Program-made: the position numbers and the translations under genes
Assembly: GCA_009760855.2 (NCBI GenBank)
Contig: WPIO01000102.1
Coordinates: 1,240,001 to 1,304,000, forward strand
Length of the DNA stretch: 64,000 bases
DNA from: Cristatella mucedo
Taxonomy: Eukaryota; Bryozoa; Phylactolaemata; Cristatellidae
Direction of reading: 5' to 3'
Notes under the pieces: generated by a model
The model's input: the letters and a program-made list of their open reading frames with translations, nothing else
Database searches by the model: none
Told to the model about the DNA's origin: nothing
In this document: positions 18,725 through 28,584 of the stretch, piece by piece
How positions within the stretch are numbered: the stretch's first letter is position 1
Layout of the letters: each line of letters starts with the position of its first letter

Positions 18725-20380
18725 ATGAAAAATAGAACTGCTGTAAAGTTTTTGTGGCCTTATTTTATAGCCCATAAATATAAATTAGCAATGGCTGCCG
18801 CTGGAATTGTGGGAGTTATTTGCTCTATGTGGTTTTTGGGGGCTGCTGTCTCGTATATTATAAATTCCATAGCAATTAAAAATATTTCCTATGGCAATTC
18901 AGCATTGCTTTTGGGGTGTTTTTTGTTGTTATTTATTGGTGGATCTGTGGCCAGAAGTGTGGCAATGAATGACATGGCTTTGTTGATTAAAAATAGCATA
19001 TGGCAAGATTCTTATCTTTCTCTTTTTCTTAGATCGCCATTTTTTTTTCATCACTTTCCAAAGGAAAATATAGTTTCAAGAATTAATGCCGATATAGCGA
19101 TTATTTCTAAATTTATTTCTGGCCCACTTTCTTATTCTGTTCGCAATTTCTTGATGACCATTTTTGGCATTTGCATGCTATGCGTTGTGGATTTTAAGAT
19201 GTTTATGGTGGTTTTGGTGCTTGTTTTCATTCAGTTTACTGTCTTGAGTTTGCTTTTAAGGATGGGTTCTGGCTTAAACAAGGCTTTGTTGCAAGAGGGT
19301 GACAGGCTCTCATCTCTCGTGTTTGAGTTGATAAATTATTCTACTATTGTTAAGATTTACAATAACGAAGAAAGTGAAAAATCATCAGTAATGGCCATTA
19401 TCAGTAATATGATTACCCTTGGCAGGCGCGTTAATATAAGAAGAACCGTCATTTTTATTGCTATGGTTTGCTTTTCTGTTTTTATAGTGGGGGTTGTTAT
19501 TCTAATAGGAGCCCGCTCCGTAATTGTAGGCACTATGTCTGCTGGAGATCTCACGGCATTTTTATTTTATGCATTTGTTGTTGCCTCTTCCTTTGTTGGT
19601 TTGGCAGATTTGCACGGTGATTTAAACGCTCTATTTAATTCCTGCTTTAGAACGGCAGAGATTTTTACTTCAAATTTAGATTCCATCGCACCTCAGGAAA
19701 ATTTGTTAGAAATAGAAAAGATTGAATTAATAGAATTTAATAATATTACTTTTTCCTATCCAGAAAGACCATCGCAAATAGTACTGAAAAATTTTAGTTG
19801 CACAATATCCATTGGAGATAAAGTTGCAATAGTTGGCGATTCGGGTAGTGGTAAAAGTGCAATGATTGATCTTCTTTTGGGTCTCTATTGGCCAAATTGC
19901 GGTTCCATTAAAGTCAATGGATCCGACATTCGGCAAATAAAAAAATCATCTCTTTATAGTCAAATAGCGTACGTTGCTCAAGATTCTACAATTTTCACTA
20001 GATCTATTCTGGATAATGCTGCCTACGGACCGCACACAAACCATGAAATAGCTAAAGATTTATTGGTACAGTTTGGCTTATCCGTTCTTGATAGCAACAA
20101 TAGTCAAATGTCAAATAGCTACTCAGGCTCCATGGGTAAAGAGCTTTCTGCCGGAGAGTCTCAAAGAATTTGTAATGTCAGAGCTCTGTCAAAGCGTTCA
20201 GCCTCGCTGCTGATATTCGATGAAGCTCTTTCCGCTCTTGATCTGGAAAATCGTACCGTCGTGATGCGAAAAATTAACTCAAGCGCAGATGGAAAAATAC
20301 TATTGTTTATCACTCATCACTTGGATGAGGTTGGGCGTCACTTCAATAAAATCATCAATTTGTCTGCTAAAAATCAATAA
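18725..20380 (+). CDS. ABC transporter, fused membrane and ATPase domains (MsbA-like)
   Basis: 551 residues. The N-terminal exporter-type transmembrane domain has about six segments up to ~residue 320. The nucleotide-binding domain shows Walker A GDSGSGKSAM, Q-loop VAQDSTIF, signature LSAGESQR, Walker B SLLIFDEALSAL and H-loop ITHH. It is a half-transporter that should dimerise. Similarity is to MsbA/lipid or drug exporters; the substrate is not known. The ATG at 18725 fits the start of the first membrane segment. Confidence 0.93.
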   Translation: MKNRTAVKFLWPYFIAHKYKLAMAAAGIVGVICSMWFLGAAVSYIINSIAIKNISYGNSALLLGCFLLLFIGGSVARSVAMNDMALLIKNSIWQDSYLSLFLRSPFFFHHFPKENIVSRINADIAIISKFISGPLSYSVRNFLMTIFGICMLCVVDFKMFMVVLVLVFIQFTVLSLLLRMGSGLNKALLQEGDRLSSLVFELINYSTIVKIYNNEESEKSSVMAIISNMITLGRRVNIRRTVIFIAMVCFSVFIVGVVILIGARSVIVGTMSAGDLTAFLFYAFVVASSFVGLADLHGDLNALFNSCFRTAEIFTSNLDSIAPQENLLEIEKIELIEFNNITFSYPERPSQIVLKNFSCTISIGDKVAIVGDSGSGKSAMIDLLLGLYWPNCGSIKVNGSDIRQIKKSSLYSQIAYVAQDSTIFTRSILDNAAYGPHTNHEIAKDLLVQFGLSVLDSNNSQMSNSYSGSMGKELSAGESQRICNVRALSKRSASLLIFDEALSALDLENRTVVMRKINSSADGKILLFITHHLDEVGRHFNKIINLSAKNQ

Positions 20381-20390
20381 TTATTCCTTA

Positions 20391-20463
20391 TTTTGTTTGG
20401 CTTAAAAATTAGTTATGAAAAAATATTAATTGTTATTGACAATAATAACTAGCCCAAACAAAA
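20391..20463 (+). promoter_or_regulatory. long hairpin upstream of rpsO
   Basis: TTTTGTTTGGCT (20391-20402) can pair, with one bulge, with AGCCCAAACAAAA (20451-20463). An inner TAGTTAT/ATAACTA pair extends the stem. No T run follows the 3' arm, so it is not a plain terminator of the ABC transporter gene. It lies 70 bp before rpsO and could be an mRNA leader structure; S15 is known to regulate its own mRNA in other bacteria. Structure seen, function inferred. Confidence 0.4.
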
Positions 20464-20533
20464 GCATTGTCTCGTATATGTTTACGCATACTTTGCTGTA
20501 GTTTTTTCACAACAATTAGTTATATTTGGCTTT

Positions 20534-20818
20534 ATGTCAAAAATTGTACCAAACAAATCTGATATCATTTCAAAATATCAAACATCTCCAAATGATTCTG
20601 GATCTGTTTTTGTTCAGATTGCGCTGCTAACAAACCAGATCAGCTATCTTTCAGATCATCTTAAAATGCATCGCAAAGATTTCTCGGCAAAGAGATCAAT
20701 TTTGCAATTGGTAGCAACAAGAAGGAAGATGCTTTCATACATTAAAAGGAATTTTCCCTCTAAGCACGATGACTTGTGCAATAGTTTGGGAATTAGGATT
20801 AAGAAAAATGAAATTTAA
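20534..20818 (+). CDS. rpsO: 30S ribosomal protein S15
   Basis: 94 residues, slightly longer than the usual 88-89. Family pattern present: TSPNDSGSVFVQIALLTNQISYLSDHLKMHRKDFSAKR followed by LVATRRKMLSYIK. It binds 16S rRNA in the platform of the 30S subunit. It heads a ribosomal-protein cluster; rplM follows after 12 nt. The usual neighbour pnp is not next to it. Confidence 0.97.
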   Translation: MSKIVPNKSDIISKYQTSPNDSGSVFVQIALLTNQISYLSDHLKMHRKDFSAKRSILQLVATRRKMLSYIKRNFPSKHDDLCNSLGIRIKKNEI

Positions 20819-20830
20819 TTAGCCTTTATT

Positions 20831-21346
20831 ATGGTTCAAACAGAGTCCTCTCCCTTTTTGGCAAATCTGCCTAAGACAAAAAATTTAACAGTTTCTTTGC
20901 AGCCTTCCGAGGTTTCTTGCTCTTGGTATGTTATAGATGCTAAGGATTTGGTTCTTGGTAGATTGGCTGTTATAATTGCCGATATCCTGCGTGGGAAAAA
21001 TTTGCCAACTTACACTCCGCATGTTGATTGTGGTTCAAGAGTTATTGTGATAAATGCTGACAAGGTTGGCCTTACTGGTAGAAAAGAGATTAACAAAATA
21101 TATTATCGTCACACCGGTCATCCTGGCGGAATTAAAACAAGAACTCCAAAATTCATTCGTACCAGCAAAACTCCTTGCGATATGGTAAAGTTGGCAGTTA
21201 GGGGTATGCTTGGCCGTGGTCCAATGTCATACAAAAGACTTGGCAATCTTTATCTTTATTCTGATTCCAATCATCCGCATGAAGGTCAATTGCCAACTGT
21301 TTTGGATGTCAAGTCTCTTCACAGAAAAAACGCCATAAGTCAATAA
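20831..21346 (+). CDS. rplM: 50S ribosomal protein L13
   Basis: 171 residues. The core from WYVIDAKDLVLGRLA through TYTPHVDCGSRVIVINA, YYRHTGHPGGIK and VRGMLGRGPMSYKRL matches L13. An N-terminal extension of about 35 residues precedes the usual start (normal length about 142-155). An ATG for the extension is at 20831, 12 nt after rpsO. No in-frame ATG lies close to the core, so the extension is probably real. Confidence 0.96.
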   Translation: MVQTESSPFLANLPKTKNLTVSLQPSEVSCSWYVIDAKDLVLGRLAVIIADILRGKNLPTYTPHVDCGSRVIVINADKVGLTGRKEINKIYYRHTGHPGGIKTRTPKFIRTSKTPCDMVKLAVRGMLGRGPMSYKRLGNLYLYSDSNHPHEGQLPTVLDVKSLHRKNAISQ

Positions 21347-21365
21347 ATTAGAATAATAATTAGAT

Positions 21366-21881
21366 ATGTCAAATCCTGAGTCAAAAATTGCAAAAGCAAA
21401 TATCAGTTCTACGGCTTCAATTGCTGTAAAAGTTTCTGGTGTGAAAAAAATTCGCCTTGGCAGAAAGATATCGGTAGATTCTTCTTATTCAACAGGAAAA
21501 AGAAAAGAGGCCGTTGCCAAGGTTTGGATGTGGCCAGTAAGTTTTGCAGAATCATCTTGCTTTTTGGTAAATGCAAAAGATCATTTAGAGTACTTTTCTG
21601 CTTCTAGAGAATATGTTCAGATAGTTCAGGAGGTTTTTAATGTTCTATCAATATCTCCATCTTCTTACTGTGTTGTATGCGAGGTAATTGGTGGTGGAAT
21701 TTCCGCTCAGGCAGAGGCAATTAGATTGGGTCTGGCAAAGCTTATGTCTTCTATTTTTGCAACAGAAAGCAAGGCAATGCTTAAGTCTGGAGGCTTCTTA
21801 ACTAGAGATGCCAGAGTTGTTGAGGCCAAGAAAACTGGCTATAGGAAGGCTCGTAAAAAAGAACAATTCTCTAAGCGTTAA
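21366..21881 (+). CDS. rpsI: 30S ribosomal protein S9
   Basis: 171 residues. Core YSTGKRKEAVAKVWM, GGGISAQAEAIRLGLAKLM and the C-terminal tail KKTGYRKARKKEQFSKR, which reaches the P-site tRNA, match S9. Like its neighbour L13 it has an N-terminal extension, here about 40 residues. It pairs with rplM in the conserved order rplM-rpsI (19 nt apart). Confidence 0.96.
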   Translation: MSNPESKIAKANISSTASIAVKVSGVKKIRLGRKISVDSSYSTGKRKEAVAKVWMWPVSFAESSCFLVNAKDHLEYFSASREYVQIVQEVFNVLSISPSSYCVVCEVIGGGISAQAEAIRLGLAKLMSSIFATESKAMLKSGGFLTRDARVVEAKKTGYRKARKKEQFSKR

Positions 21882-21950
21882 TTTTTCTTGCAAATTAAAG
21901 TATATTTTTGTTTGGTTTGTTAGGTTTCATTTAAATTATTTTTTTACTAG

Positions 21951-22322
21951 ATGTTTGGCAAAAAAAATCAAGATCAGGCAATATCTGCTGCCGGTAATTC
22001 TAATATTAGAATAAAATTGTCTTCATTCGTTTCTTCTTCGCTCGATAAAGCCGTTTATGATCTTTTTGCAACCCTTAAAAGAGTTGGGGCTGTTGTTATT
22101 GGTCCAGTTCCTTTGCCAAATTCGGCCATAACTTTTACTGTCAATCGATCCCCTCATGGTGATGGAAAGGCTAAAGAAAAATATCGTATCGTTCGTCATA
22201 GCAGAATGATGATAATAATTGAAGCAAGTGCCAATGAAATAGAGGCAATATCTTCGATAAATATTTCTTCCGGAGTGGGAGTTGAGATTCAAGTTTTTTC
22301 TGGAAATAAAAAGAAGAAATAG
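21951..22322 (+). CDS. rpsJ: 30S ribosomal protein S10, outside the S10 operon
   Basis: 123 residues. IRIKLSSFVSSSLDKAVYDL, KRVGAVVIGPVPLPNS, VNRSPHGDGKAKEKYRI and ISSGVGVEIQV match S10, which also acts as NusE in antitermination. The first ~15 residues are extra. S10 normally heads the rpsJ-rplC-rplD operon, often behind tuf. Here it follows rpsI by 69 nt and is followed by an outer-membrane protein gene, so it has been moved. The motif normally SPHVxKxxR reads SPHGDGKAK. Confidence 0.93.
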   Translation: MFGKKNQDQAISAAGNSNIRIKLSSFVSSSLDKAVYDLFATLKRVGAVVIGPVPLPNSAITFTVNRSPHGDGKAKEKYRIVRHSRMMIIIEASANEIEAISSINISSGVGVEIQVFSGNKKKK

Positions 22323-22358
22323 TTATTATTTTTTCAAATCAACATAAGCCTTAAACTT

Positions 22359-25300
22359 GTGCTAAAGTATATATTAATTTTTGGCATATTTTTTCAGGTG
22401 TTATTTTTTTTGTCACTTGATTTTGTTTTTGCAAAGCCTTTAATATCTGGCAGGTCTGAGGTTTTGAGGCATGACGTTGGTAGTCATTTTGCCTTTGGCG
22501 TTGGTCAGTCTGTTTTATTTTACTCTGGTGATGGTGCGGCGATAAATGGCACACTTGGCTCAACAATTACGTCAAATTCTTTTGCCTACTCCCTTCTTTC
22601 ATCCTTGGAATTTTCCATTGGTGCCCAATTGGCGATAAGTAGAAATGATTTCTTTTTTGTGAATATTTTTGGCGCAATGCCATTTGGCATAGCCGCAAAA
22701 AGTCCATTGCTTTCAAATTGGAGCAATCTATCATCAGAAATTTCTTCAGAAATTGCTAAAAATTATACAATTGACGCAAGAATAGGATTTGGCCATGTTA
22801 GGGCAGTAAGTTCTAGAGTTTTGTTTGGCTCTATTGGTGGTTTTGATGTTACATATTTTGATCTTTCTTCTGCTTTGGGCGAGAAATTTGATTTTGATTA
22901 CAACAGAATGTTGCAGAAAAATTTAGGAGTTTCGATGTTTATTGGTGCAAGATGGATTGTTAATTCTTTTGACGCAAAGAGTCAGTTAATTGTAGATCTT
23001 ACATCTGGAGCTGGGTTGCATGTGGGCGGATTTGCCGCAAGTCAATATCAAAGTGATGTTGGTTTTAGGGTAAACTTTGGAATAGGCGCTGAGTACAAAT
23101 TTAATTTTACAAAAGATTGGTATTTTGGTTTGCAGGTAAGGAGTGATGTTAATGCAATATTTATTCCCAAAAATACCGTCGCCACTCGAGCAACAAGTCT
23201 AATTAATGCAGCATTAACAGACGCTCAAAAAAGCGCAGCAGAATCAATATCGGAAAAAAACCCCACAGCAGTTAAGAATGCATTGGGCTTCCATACGATC
23301 AATAACAATACTTTATCTAATTCTTTAGCCAATACTATGGGCTCAAATATTGTTTTGGGCTCTGATGTTGCGGTTAATGCGGTATTGGAAAAATTGAAAG
23401 CAATATTTAGTGCAGTTGAAGGATTTTCTGTTTTTTGGTATTCAAAGGATGTTGGTTCAATTGGTAAAATTGTTGATTCCGGATCGAAGATTAATTTAAG
23501 TTCTGAGGGGCTTTTTGATGTTTCGAAGGTTTCGATTGCTAGCTTTCCGCCAAAATCATCTGCTGATGTTGTGTTTAATAATTTGGGCTTTTTGGGCTAT
23601 AAAGGCACTTATTTGGAGAAATACTTGTTATCAGTTAATGCGGTGGAGTCGAGTACAACCACCATTGCATCTTTCGATGAAATGCTTTTTGTGAGGAATC
23701 CAGCGGCTGGTCAATCTTGCACGAGCCTGACTTCTTGCTTAGATGATTTGAAAATTTTGGCAAGATTGGACAGTCATCAGGTTGGTGTAAATGGACCAAT
23801 TGGTAGATTATTGAATTTATTGCAGTCTGCCAATCCTGATCCTGCAGCACTAGATGCCGCCAAGTCAGATTTTATTTTAGCGATGAACAACAACAAAGCT
23901 TTTTTTGGCAAAACATTAGACTACTCAAATTCCGATTACAATACTGCGATTTCCGATTTTATTACCAAGCTAAATATCATAAAGAGTGGCATTGCAAATA
24001 AATTGACCGACATTGCCTCTTTGTCAAACTATGCAACATCAACAAATATGCAAAATATAGTTAGTGTAGATTCTTTTGTTTATAGTGAAGGATTGCTGGC
24101 GGCTGTAAATATGCTTACCGAATATTCACAAGACAGTTACAGCAATATAAAATCTGTTCTGGATAAAGCTGTTGAATTGCGATCTGCTGCAACTGATGCG
24201 TTAAAAGTTCAAGTACTATATAACAACATTACTTCTTTGGGAATGAGGGCTGATGACAAATTATCCCTTAATTCTAATTCTTTGAAAACTTGGCTGACTT
24301 CTTCGGACATGACTCTTTCTTCTTCGGACATGACTCTTTCTTCATTCGAATATTTTACTAAGCTTGGCAAATCAGTTAATTATGGTGGAATTTCAGATAG
24401 TAATTGGCAGTATATTTACGATCTGGCAGATAATTTTGCCAGCAGAGACAGCTCCGTTACTTTTTCATCAGTTTTTTCTGCCTCCAAAAATGGTTTTATT
24501 GACATATTCAAAGGAATTTTTCAAAAAACAAATGATCTTATTGGCTCTGGCAATTCATCGATAGATTATGCTCAGCGCCCATTTGACTATATTCCAAATT
24601 TGGGAGGTCAGCCGGCCTTTACCGTTTTTGAATCTTTTGTTCGATCTTATTCTGCAGCTTATTATTTTTCCGCAAAGCTCAATAATATACTGGCTCGAGT
24701 TATTGATTCTAACTATGTGGTTTCTTCCAATTGGGGATCGGATTTTACCGAAATGAATAGAATCGTTGAAAGCCTCACTACTGTTGATTTTAGTTCTCCA
24801 AAGTCTTCAGTTTCAAAAGTTGCCTTTAAAAATACTCCACTTGCTCAGCTTTATTATTCTTCTTCCCTGCCACTTTATGATGGCCTTTCCAGTTTGGTGA
24901 ACTCTGCCCTTTCAAGTTTTCTATCTTACAACAAAGATCTTGATATTGGCATTGGTGATGAACTAAGGCAGGCATCAAGTATTTTGAGTGATATGAAAAC
25001 AGAGTTATCAAAAAACTATCCTGAAATGTTGTTGGATATTTTGGATAATGGCAAGATTGATTCTTTGGCCGATTATGCAAAACCATACTCTGGTCTTGAT
25101 TACCCTTTTGGTGGTGAACATGATGCAACAAAGTTGACAAATCTGAAGAATTTCATTAATGATTCTATGGCATCTGAGGCGAAAATATTAAGTTATGCTG
25201 CCATGGCAATAAAAGATATTGATGACGCATTGGAGAGAATATACAAAGTTTTACACGACTACAATCCTGGCATATCAATAGAATCTTCAAGCGTTGCTGG

Positions 25301-25376
25301 TTCTGATTCGAGTGGCTTCATTTCTTCTATCTACACAAGGCTATATTTTGGCTTTTCAATTGGCTGTAGGTTTTGA
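22359..25376 (+). CDS. giant outer-membrane protein, paralogue 1
   Basis: 1005 residues from a GTG start. Signal peptide (KYILIFGIFFQVLFFLSLDFVFA), then about 240 residues of alternating beta-strand pattern (LEFSIGAQLAISR, FFFVNIFGAMPFGIA, WYFGLQVRSDVNAIF). About 710 mainly helical, Ser/Asn-rich residues follow, and the protein ends in one more strand, IYTRLYFGFSIGCRF, with the terminal Phe typical of BAM-inserted barrels. The same layout and ending recur in the gene at 31338-34694. Probably a surface-exposed protein; no enzyme motif seen. No named family recognised. Confidence 0.8.
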   Translation: MLKYILIFGIFFQVLFFLSLDFVFAKPLISGRSEVLRHDVGSHFAFGVGQSVLFYSGDGAAINGTLGSTITSNSFAYSLLSSLEFSIGAQLAISRNDFFFVNIFGAMPFGIAAKSPLLSNWSNLSSEISSEIAKNYTIDARIGFGHVRAVSSRVLFGSIGGFDVTYFDLSSALGEKFDFDYNRMLQKNLGVSMFIGARWIVNSFDAKSQLIVDLTSGAGLHVGGFAASQYQSDVGFRVNFGIGAEYKFNFTKDWYFGLQVRSDVNAIFIPKNTVATRATSLINAALTDAQKSAAESISEKNPTAVKNALGFHTINNNTLSNSLANTMGSNIVLGSDVAVNAVLEKLKAIFSAVEGFSVFWYSKDVGSIGKIVDSGSKINLSSEGLFDVSKVSIASFPPKSSADVVFNNLGFLGYKGTYLEKYLLSVNAVESSTTTIASFDEMLFVRNPAAGQSCTSLTSCLDDLKILARLDSHQVGVNGPIGRLLNLLQSANPDPAALDAAKSDFILAMNNNKAFFGKTLDYSNSDYNTAISDFITKLNIIKSGIANKLTDIASLSNYATSTNMQNIVSVDSFVYSEGLLAAVNMLTEYSQDSYSNIKSVLDKAVELRSAATDALKVQVLYNNITSLGMRADDKLSLNSNSLKTWLTSSDMTLSSSDMTLSSFEYFTKLGKSVNYGGISDSNWQYIYDLADNFASRDSSVTFSSVFSASKNGFIDIFKGIFQKTNDLIGSGNSSIDYAQRPFDYIPNLGGQPAFTVFESFVRSYSAAYYFSAKLNNILARVIDSNYVVSSNWGSDFTEMNRIVESLTTVDFSSPKSSVSKVAFKNTPLAQLYYSSSLPLYDGLSSLVNSALSSFLSYNKDLDIGIGDELRQASSILSDMKTELSKNYPEMLLDILDNGKIDSLADYAKPYSGLDYPFGGEHDATKLTNLKNFINDSMASEAKILSYAAMAIKDIDDALERIYKVLHDYNPGISIESSSVAGSDSSGFISSIYTRLYFGFSIGCRF
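24300..24341 (+). repeat. 21-bp in-frame tandem duplication in outer-membrane gene 1
   Basis: Two identical 21-bp units at 24300-24320 and 24321-24341, encoding SSDMTLS twice inside the helical region. The frame is kept. Confidence 0.9.
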
Positions 25377-25688
25377 TTTTCTTCGATTAATTGCTATTTT
25401 TTTTGAGCTATTTTTAAAACTCAAGGTTGCTCAATGTTTTTTTCAAACTTCAAAAAATCAATAAGATTGAGTTTTTAATTTTGCAGAAGAATTGACCAAT
25501 GTATGATTTGTTATGCTACTTAAAATTGTTTGATTTTTGCACAATTAATAAATAGTAAATTCTGCTAAAATTTTTTTATGCTCTTAATTTTGCTATAAAT
25601 TTGATAATTTATTTACATTTTTATATTACATAAATGGTAATTTTATGATATCTGCTATGTAAAATAATGGCAATATTTTAAATTTACA
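25377..25688. other. non-coding, nothing recognised
   Basis: Very AT-rich spacer between two converging genes. No GC-rich hairpin with a T run was found; transcription ends are not evident. Confidence 0.45.
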
Positions 25689-26129
25689 TTACTTCAATAT
25701 TGGGCTTTTAGATATAGTTGGGGCCAGTATTCTTCTGTGCATTATAAGATATTTTTCTGCAATATCTTCTTCGTCAGCACCGTCATTGCCACCAACACTG
25801 GAGGCAATTTTGCTTTTTTCTTGCAAGGTTATACTCTCATTATTTCCGTTATTTAGTGTTTTAACATATATGATAGATTTTTCATATGGAATAAAGGTGT
25901 CGTGAATTCTGCCATCATTTCTTTGATAAAGTTTTGCAAATCTTTTATTAACTTGAACGGTTCCCATATTTGGATTTTGTGTTGGAAATATTGGTATCTG
26001 AATCTCTCCATTGTTAACTGGTTGTACTTCAAGTGAGTAAGATTTTTGTATTGAAAAGAACGCACAGATTGAAAATATGACCATAGATAGCAAGATTTTT
26101 GTCGTAAATGAACTCCTTTTTAGTTTCAT
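25689..26129 (-). CDS. hypothetical exported protein
   Basis: 146 residues. The basic N-terminus KLKRSSFTTK plus a hydrophobic core (ILLSMVIFSICAFFSI) and a following QKSYS make a signal peptide or anchor. The rest is polar with no cysteines. Not recognised. It begins 11 nt after the nuoF stop and is probably on the same transcript. Confidence 0.6.
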   Translation of the reverse strand: MKLKRSSFTTKILLSMVIFSICAFFSIQKSYSLEVQPVNNGEIQIPIFPTQNPNMGTVQVNKRFAKLYQRNDGRIHDTFIPYEKSIIYVKTLNNGNNESITLQEKSKIASSVGGNDGADEEDIAEKYLIMHRRILAPTISKSPILK

Positions 26130-26140
26130 AATTACTTCAA

Positions 26141-27424
26141 TTAGCTTGATTTTAATTGATTGAATTGATCAATGCGCTCTTCCATGATGTGGCGGAAATT
26201 TTTAATTAATCCCTGAATTGGCCACGCCGCAGCGTCTCCTAGTGCACAGATTGTGTGACCTTCTATTTTTTTGGTTAAGTCGTAAAGTTGATCTATTTCG
26301 CCAATTTCAGCATCTCCAGATGTTATTCGCTTCATTATTCTGTACATCCATCCCGTTCCTTCTCTGCATGGGGTGCATTGTCCGCAAGATTCATGTTTGT
26401 AAAATAGAGCCAATCTTGTTATGGCCTTCAATAAGTCTGTTTCCCTGTTCATTACTATTACGCCACCGGTACCAAGTCCTGTGCCTGCTGCCTTTAGAGA
26501 ATCAAAATCCATATCAACCTTCTCGCTTGTTTCCTTGGTTATCATAGGTACGGAAGATCCGCCGGGAATTACTGCCATCAAATTATCCCACCCACCCACA
26601 ACTCCTCCTGCATGTTTTTCTATTAATTCTCTTAAAGAAATTCCCATCTCGGTCTCCACAACACAAGGATGATTTACATGGCCAGAGATGCAAAAAAGTT
26701 TTGTACCGCTATTGTTTGGCTTGCCTATTGCCAAGAAATTTTCCGCCCCCCTCTTCAAGATATAGGGTACTACAGCTATGGTTTCCACGTTGTTTATTAC
26801 AGTAGGAGAGCCGTACAGTCCAATTGCTGCTGGAAATGGTGGTTTTAATCTTGGCTGACCTTTTTTGCCCTCCAAACTTTCAAGCATTGCGGTTTCCTCT
26901 CCACAAATATAGGCTCCGGCGCCCCTGTGAACTATGATGTCTAGTTTGTAATCTTGTCCGCAGGTTTTTTGGCCTATAATGCCTTCTTCATAGCATTTTT
27001 CCACCTCTTTTTCTAATATTTTAGCCTCCCTTACATACTCACCTCTTATGTATATATAGCAGGTATGTGCATTAATTGCTACCGCAGCTAAAACCGCGCC
27101 CTCAAGTAATTTGTGTGGCTCGTGCAGTAATATTTCCCTATCCTTACAGGTTCCTGGCTCGGATTCGTCTGCATTTATTACCAGATAGTGTGGTTTTTGG
27201 CTTGTTTCTGGCTTTGGAACAAAGCTCCATTTCATTCCAGTTGGAAAGCCAGCTCCGCCCCTGCCTCTTAGGCCTGATTTTTTAATCTCGTCTATAATCC
27301 AAGCAGAACCTTTTGCCACTATAGTTCCAGTATCTATCCAGTCACCTCTTTTTTTTGCAAAATCCAAAGATGGAGAGTGTTTATCTATAATGTTTGGAAA
27401 GGCCAGAAGGTCTCTAGATATCAT
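26141..27424 (-). CDS. nuoF: NADH-quinone oxidoreductase subunit F
   Basis: 427 residues, full length. Complex I flavoprotein subunit that oxidises NADH: FMN/NADH site [18 protein letters not shown] near residue 60, [34 protein letters not shown]. The 4Fe-4S ligands are in [15 protein letters not shown] and HTICALGD near the C-terminus. nuoE and nuoG are not adjacent, so the complex I genes are dispersed. Transcribed away from nrdB with about 160 bp between. Confidence 0.97.
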   Translation of the reverse strand: MISRDLLAFPNIIDKHSPSLDFAKKRGDWIDTGTIVAKGSAWIIDEIKKSGLRGRGGAGFPTGMKWSFVPKPETSQKPHYLVINADESEPGTCKDREILLHEPHKLLEGAVLAAVAINAHTCYIYIRGEYVREAKILEKEVEKCYEEGIIGQKTCGQDYKLDIIVHRGAGAYICGEETAMLESLEGKKGQPRLKPPFPAAIGLYGSPTVINNVETIAVVPYILKRGAENFLAIGKPNNSGTKLFCISGHVNHPCVVETEMGISLRELIEKHAGGVVGGWDNLMAVIPGGSSVPMITKETSEKVDMDFDSLKAAGTGLGTGGVIVMNRETDLLKAITRLALFYKHESCGQCTPCREGTGWMYRIMKRITSGDAEIGEIDQLYDLTKKIEGHTICALGDAAAWPIQGLIKNFRHIMEERIDQFNQLKSS

Positions 27425-27585
27425 TGCAAAATAGATTTATTTATTAAATGTTTTTATCATTTATTGCAATATTAAAAAGTAAAGTTTTTTAGTATTTTTT
27501 TTAAAACACAAAATGTGTGCCATTTGTTTTTAGATGGTTATATTTTTTTATTGTATGATTGTTTGTGCTCAATATTTCTTGTTAA

Positions 27586-28578
27586 CTACACCAATTCTTC
27601 ACTTTCGCAGTCATGGATGGCAAAAGCATCGTCCCAATTTCCCGTTGTTGCGGCTTTTGTGTATTCCGTTGATCTGTTTTCAAAAAAATTAACATGCTCC
27701 ATTCCATTTAGAATATAATCCATCCAAGGAAGTGGGTTTTTTTCTATTAAATATTGAGGTCGCAATCCTAATTGATGCAATCTTCTATCTGCAATATATC
27801 TGATATAAAGCTTAACTTCTTTTGCACTTAAACCCTCCACAGCCCCATTGATCTCGAAAGCCAGATCTACAAATTTGTCTTCAAAATATACTATAGTTGT
27901 ACAGATATCATAAAGTTTTGCCCTAAATTCAGAGGTCCATAGGGTTGGATTTTCCTCTATGAGAGTTTTAAAAAGTTTAATGATGCACGCGGTGTGTAAA
28001 GTTTCATCTCTAGCAGACCAAGCAATGATTTGACCCATTCCCTTCATTTTGCCAAATCTTTGAAAATTAAGCAAAATTGCAAAAGAGGCAAATAACTGTA
28101 AACCTTCAGTAAAAGCACCAAAAGCAGCCAAAACTAAAGCGGTATTTTCTATAGTATCGCACTGAAAGTTTTGCATGTAATCGTATTTATCTCGCATTTC
28201 TTTGTAGTGCAAAAATTCTTCATAGATTTCGTTTGGCATGCCAAGAGTGTCTATCAAATGAGCATAGGCAGCAATATGAACGGTCTCCATACTTGCAAAT
28301 GCTGTTAGCATCATTTTAACCTCCGTAGGCTTGAAGACGCTAGCATATTTTGTCATGTAGCAATTTTGAACTTCTATATCGCTTTGGGTGAAAAATCTAA
28401 AAATTTGCGTACAAAGATTTTGCTCTGCGGTGGTTAGAGATTTTTTCCAATCTCTTACATCGTCTGCCATGGGCACTTCATTTGGCAGCCAGTGCATCAT
28501 TTGCTGTGCCTCCCAAGCTTCATAGGCCCATGGGTATTCAAAAGGTTTGTAGGCTTTTTTTGCTTCAAACAACGACAT
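27586..28578 (-). CDS. nrdB: ribonucleoside-diphosphate reductase beta subunit
   Basis: 330 residues. Class I radical subunit: di-metal ligands Asp67, Glu98 and His101, the radical tyrosine at 105 (METVHIAAY), Glu in FGAFTEGLQLF, and the Glu/His pair in ARDETLHTACIIK. The C-terminal acidic tail CESEELV is the docking segment for the alpha subunit. It supplies the radical for deoxyribonucleotide synthesis; nrdA is not in the window. The gene starts 6 nt after nuoL stops, so the two probably share a message. Confidence 0.96.
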   Translation of the reverse strand: MSLFEAKKAYKPFEYPWAYEAWEAQQMMHWLPNEVPMADDVRDWKKSLTTAEQNLCTQIFRFFTQSDIEVQNCYMTKYASVFKPTEVKMMLTAFASMETVHIAAYAHLIDTLGMPNEIYEEFLHYKEMRDKYDYMQNFQCDTIENTALVLAAFGAFTEGLQLFASFAILLNFQRFGKMKGMGQIIAWSARDETLHTACIIKLFKTLIEENPTLWTSEFRAKLYDICTTIVYFEDKFVDLAFEINGAVEGLSAKEVKLYIRYIADRRLHQLGLRPQYLIEKNPLPWMDYILNGMEHVNFFENRSTEYTKAATTGNWDDAFAIHDCESEELV

Positions 28579-28584
28579 AAAAAA

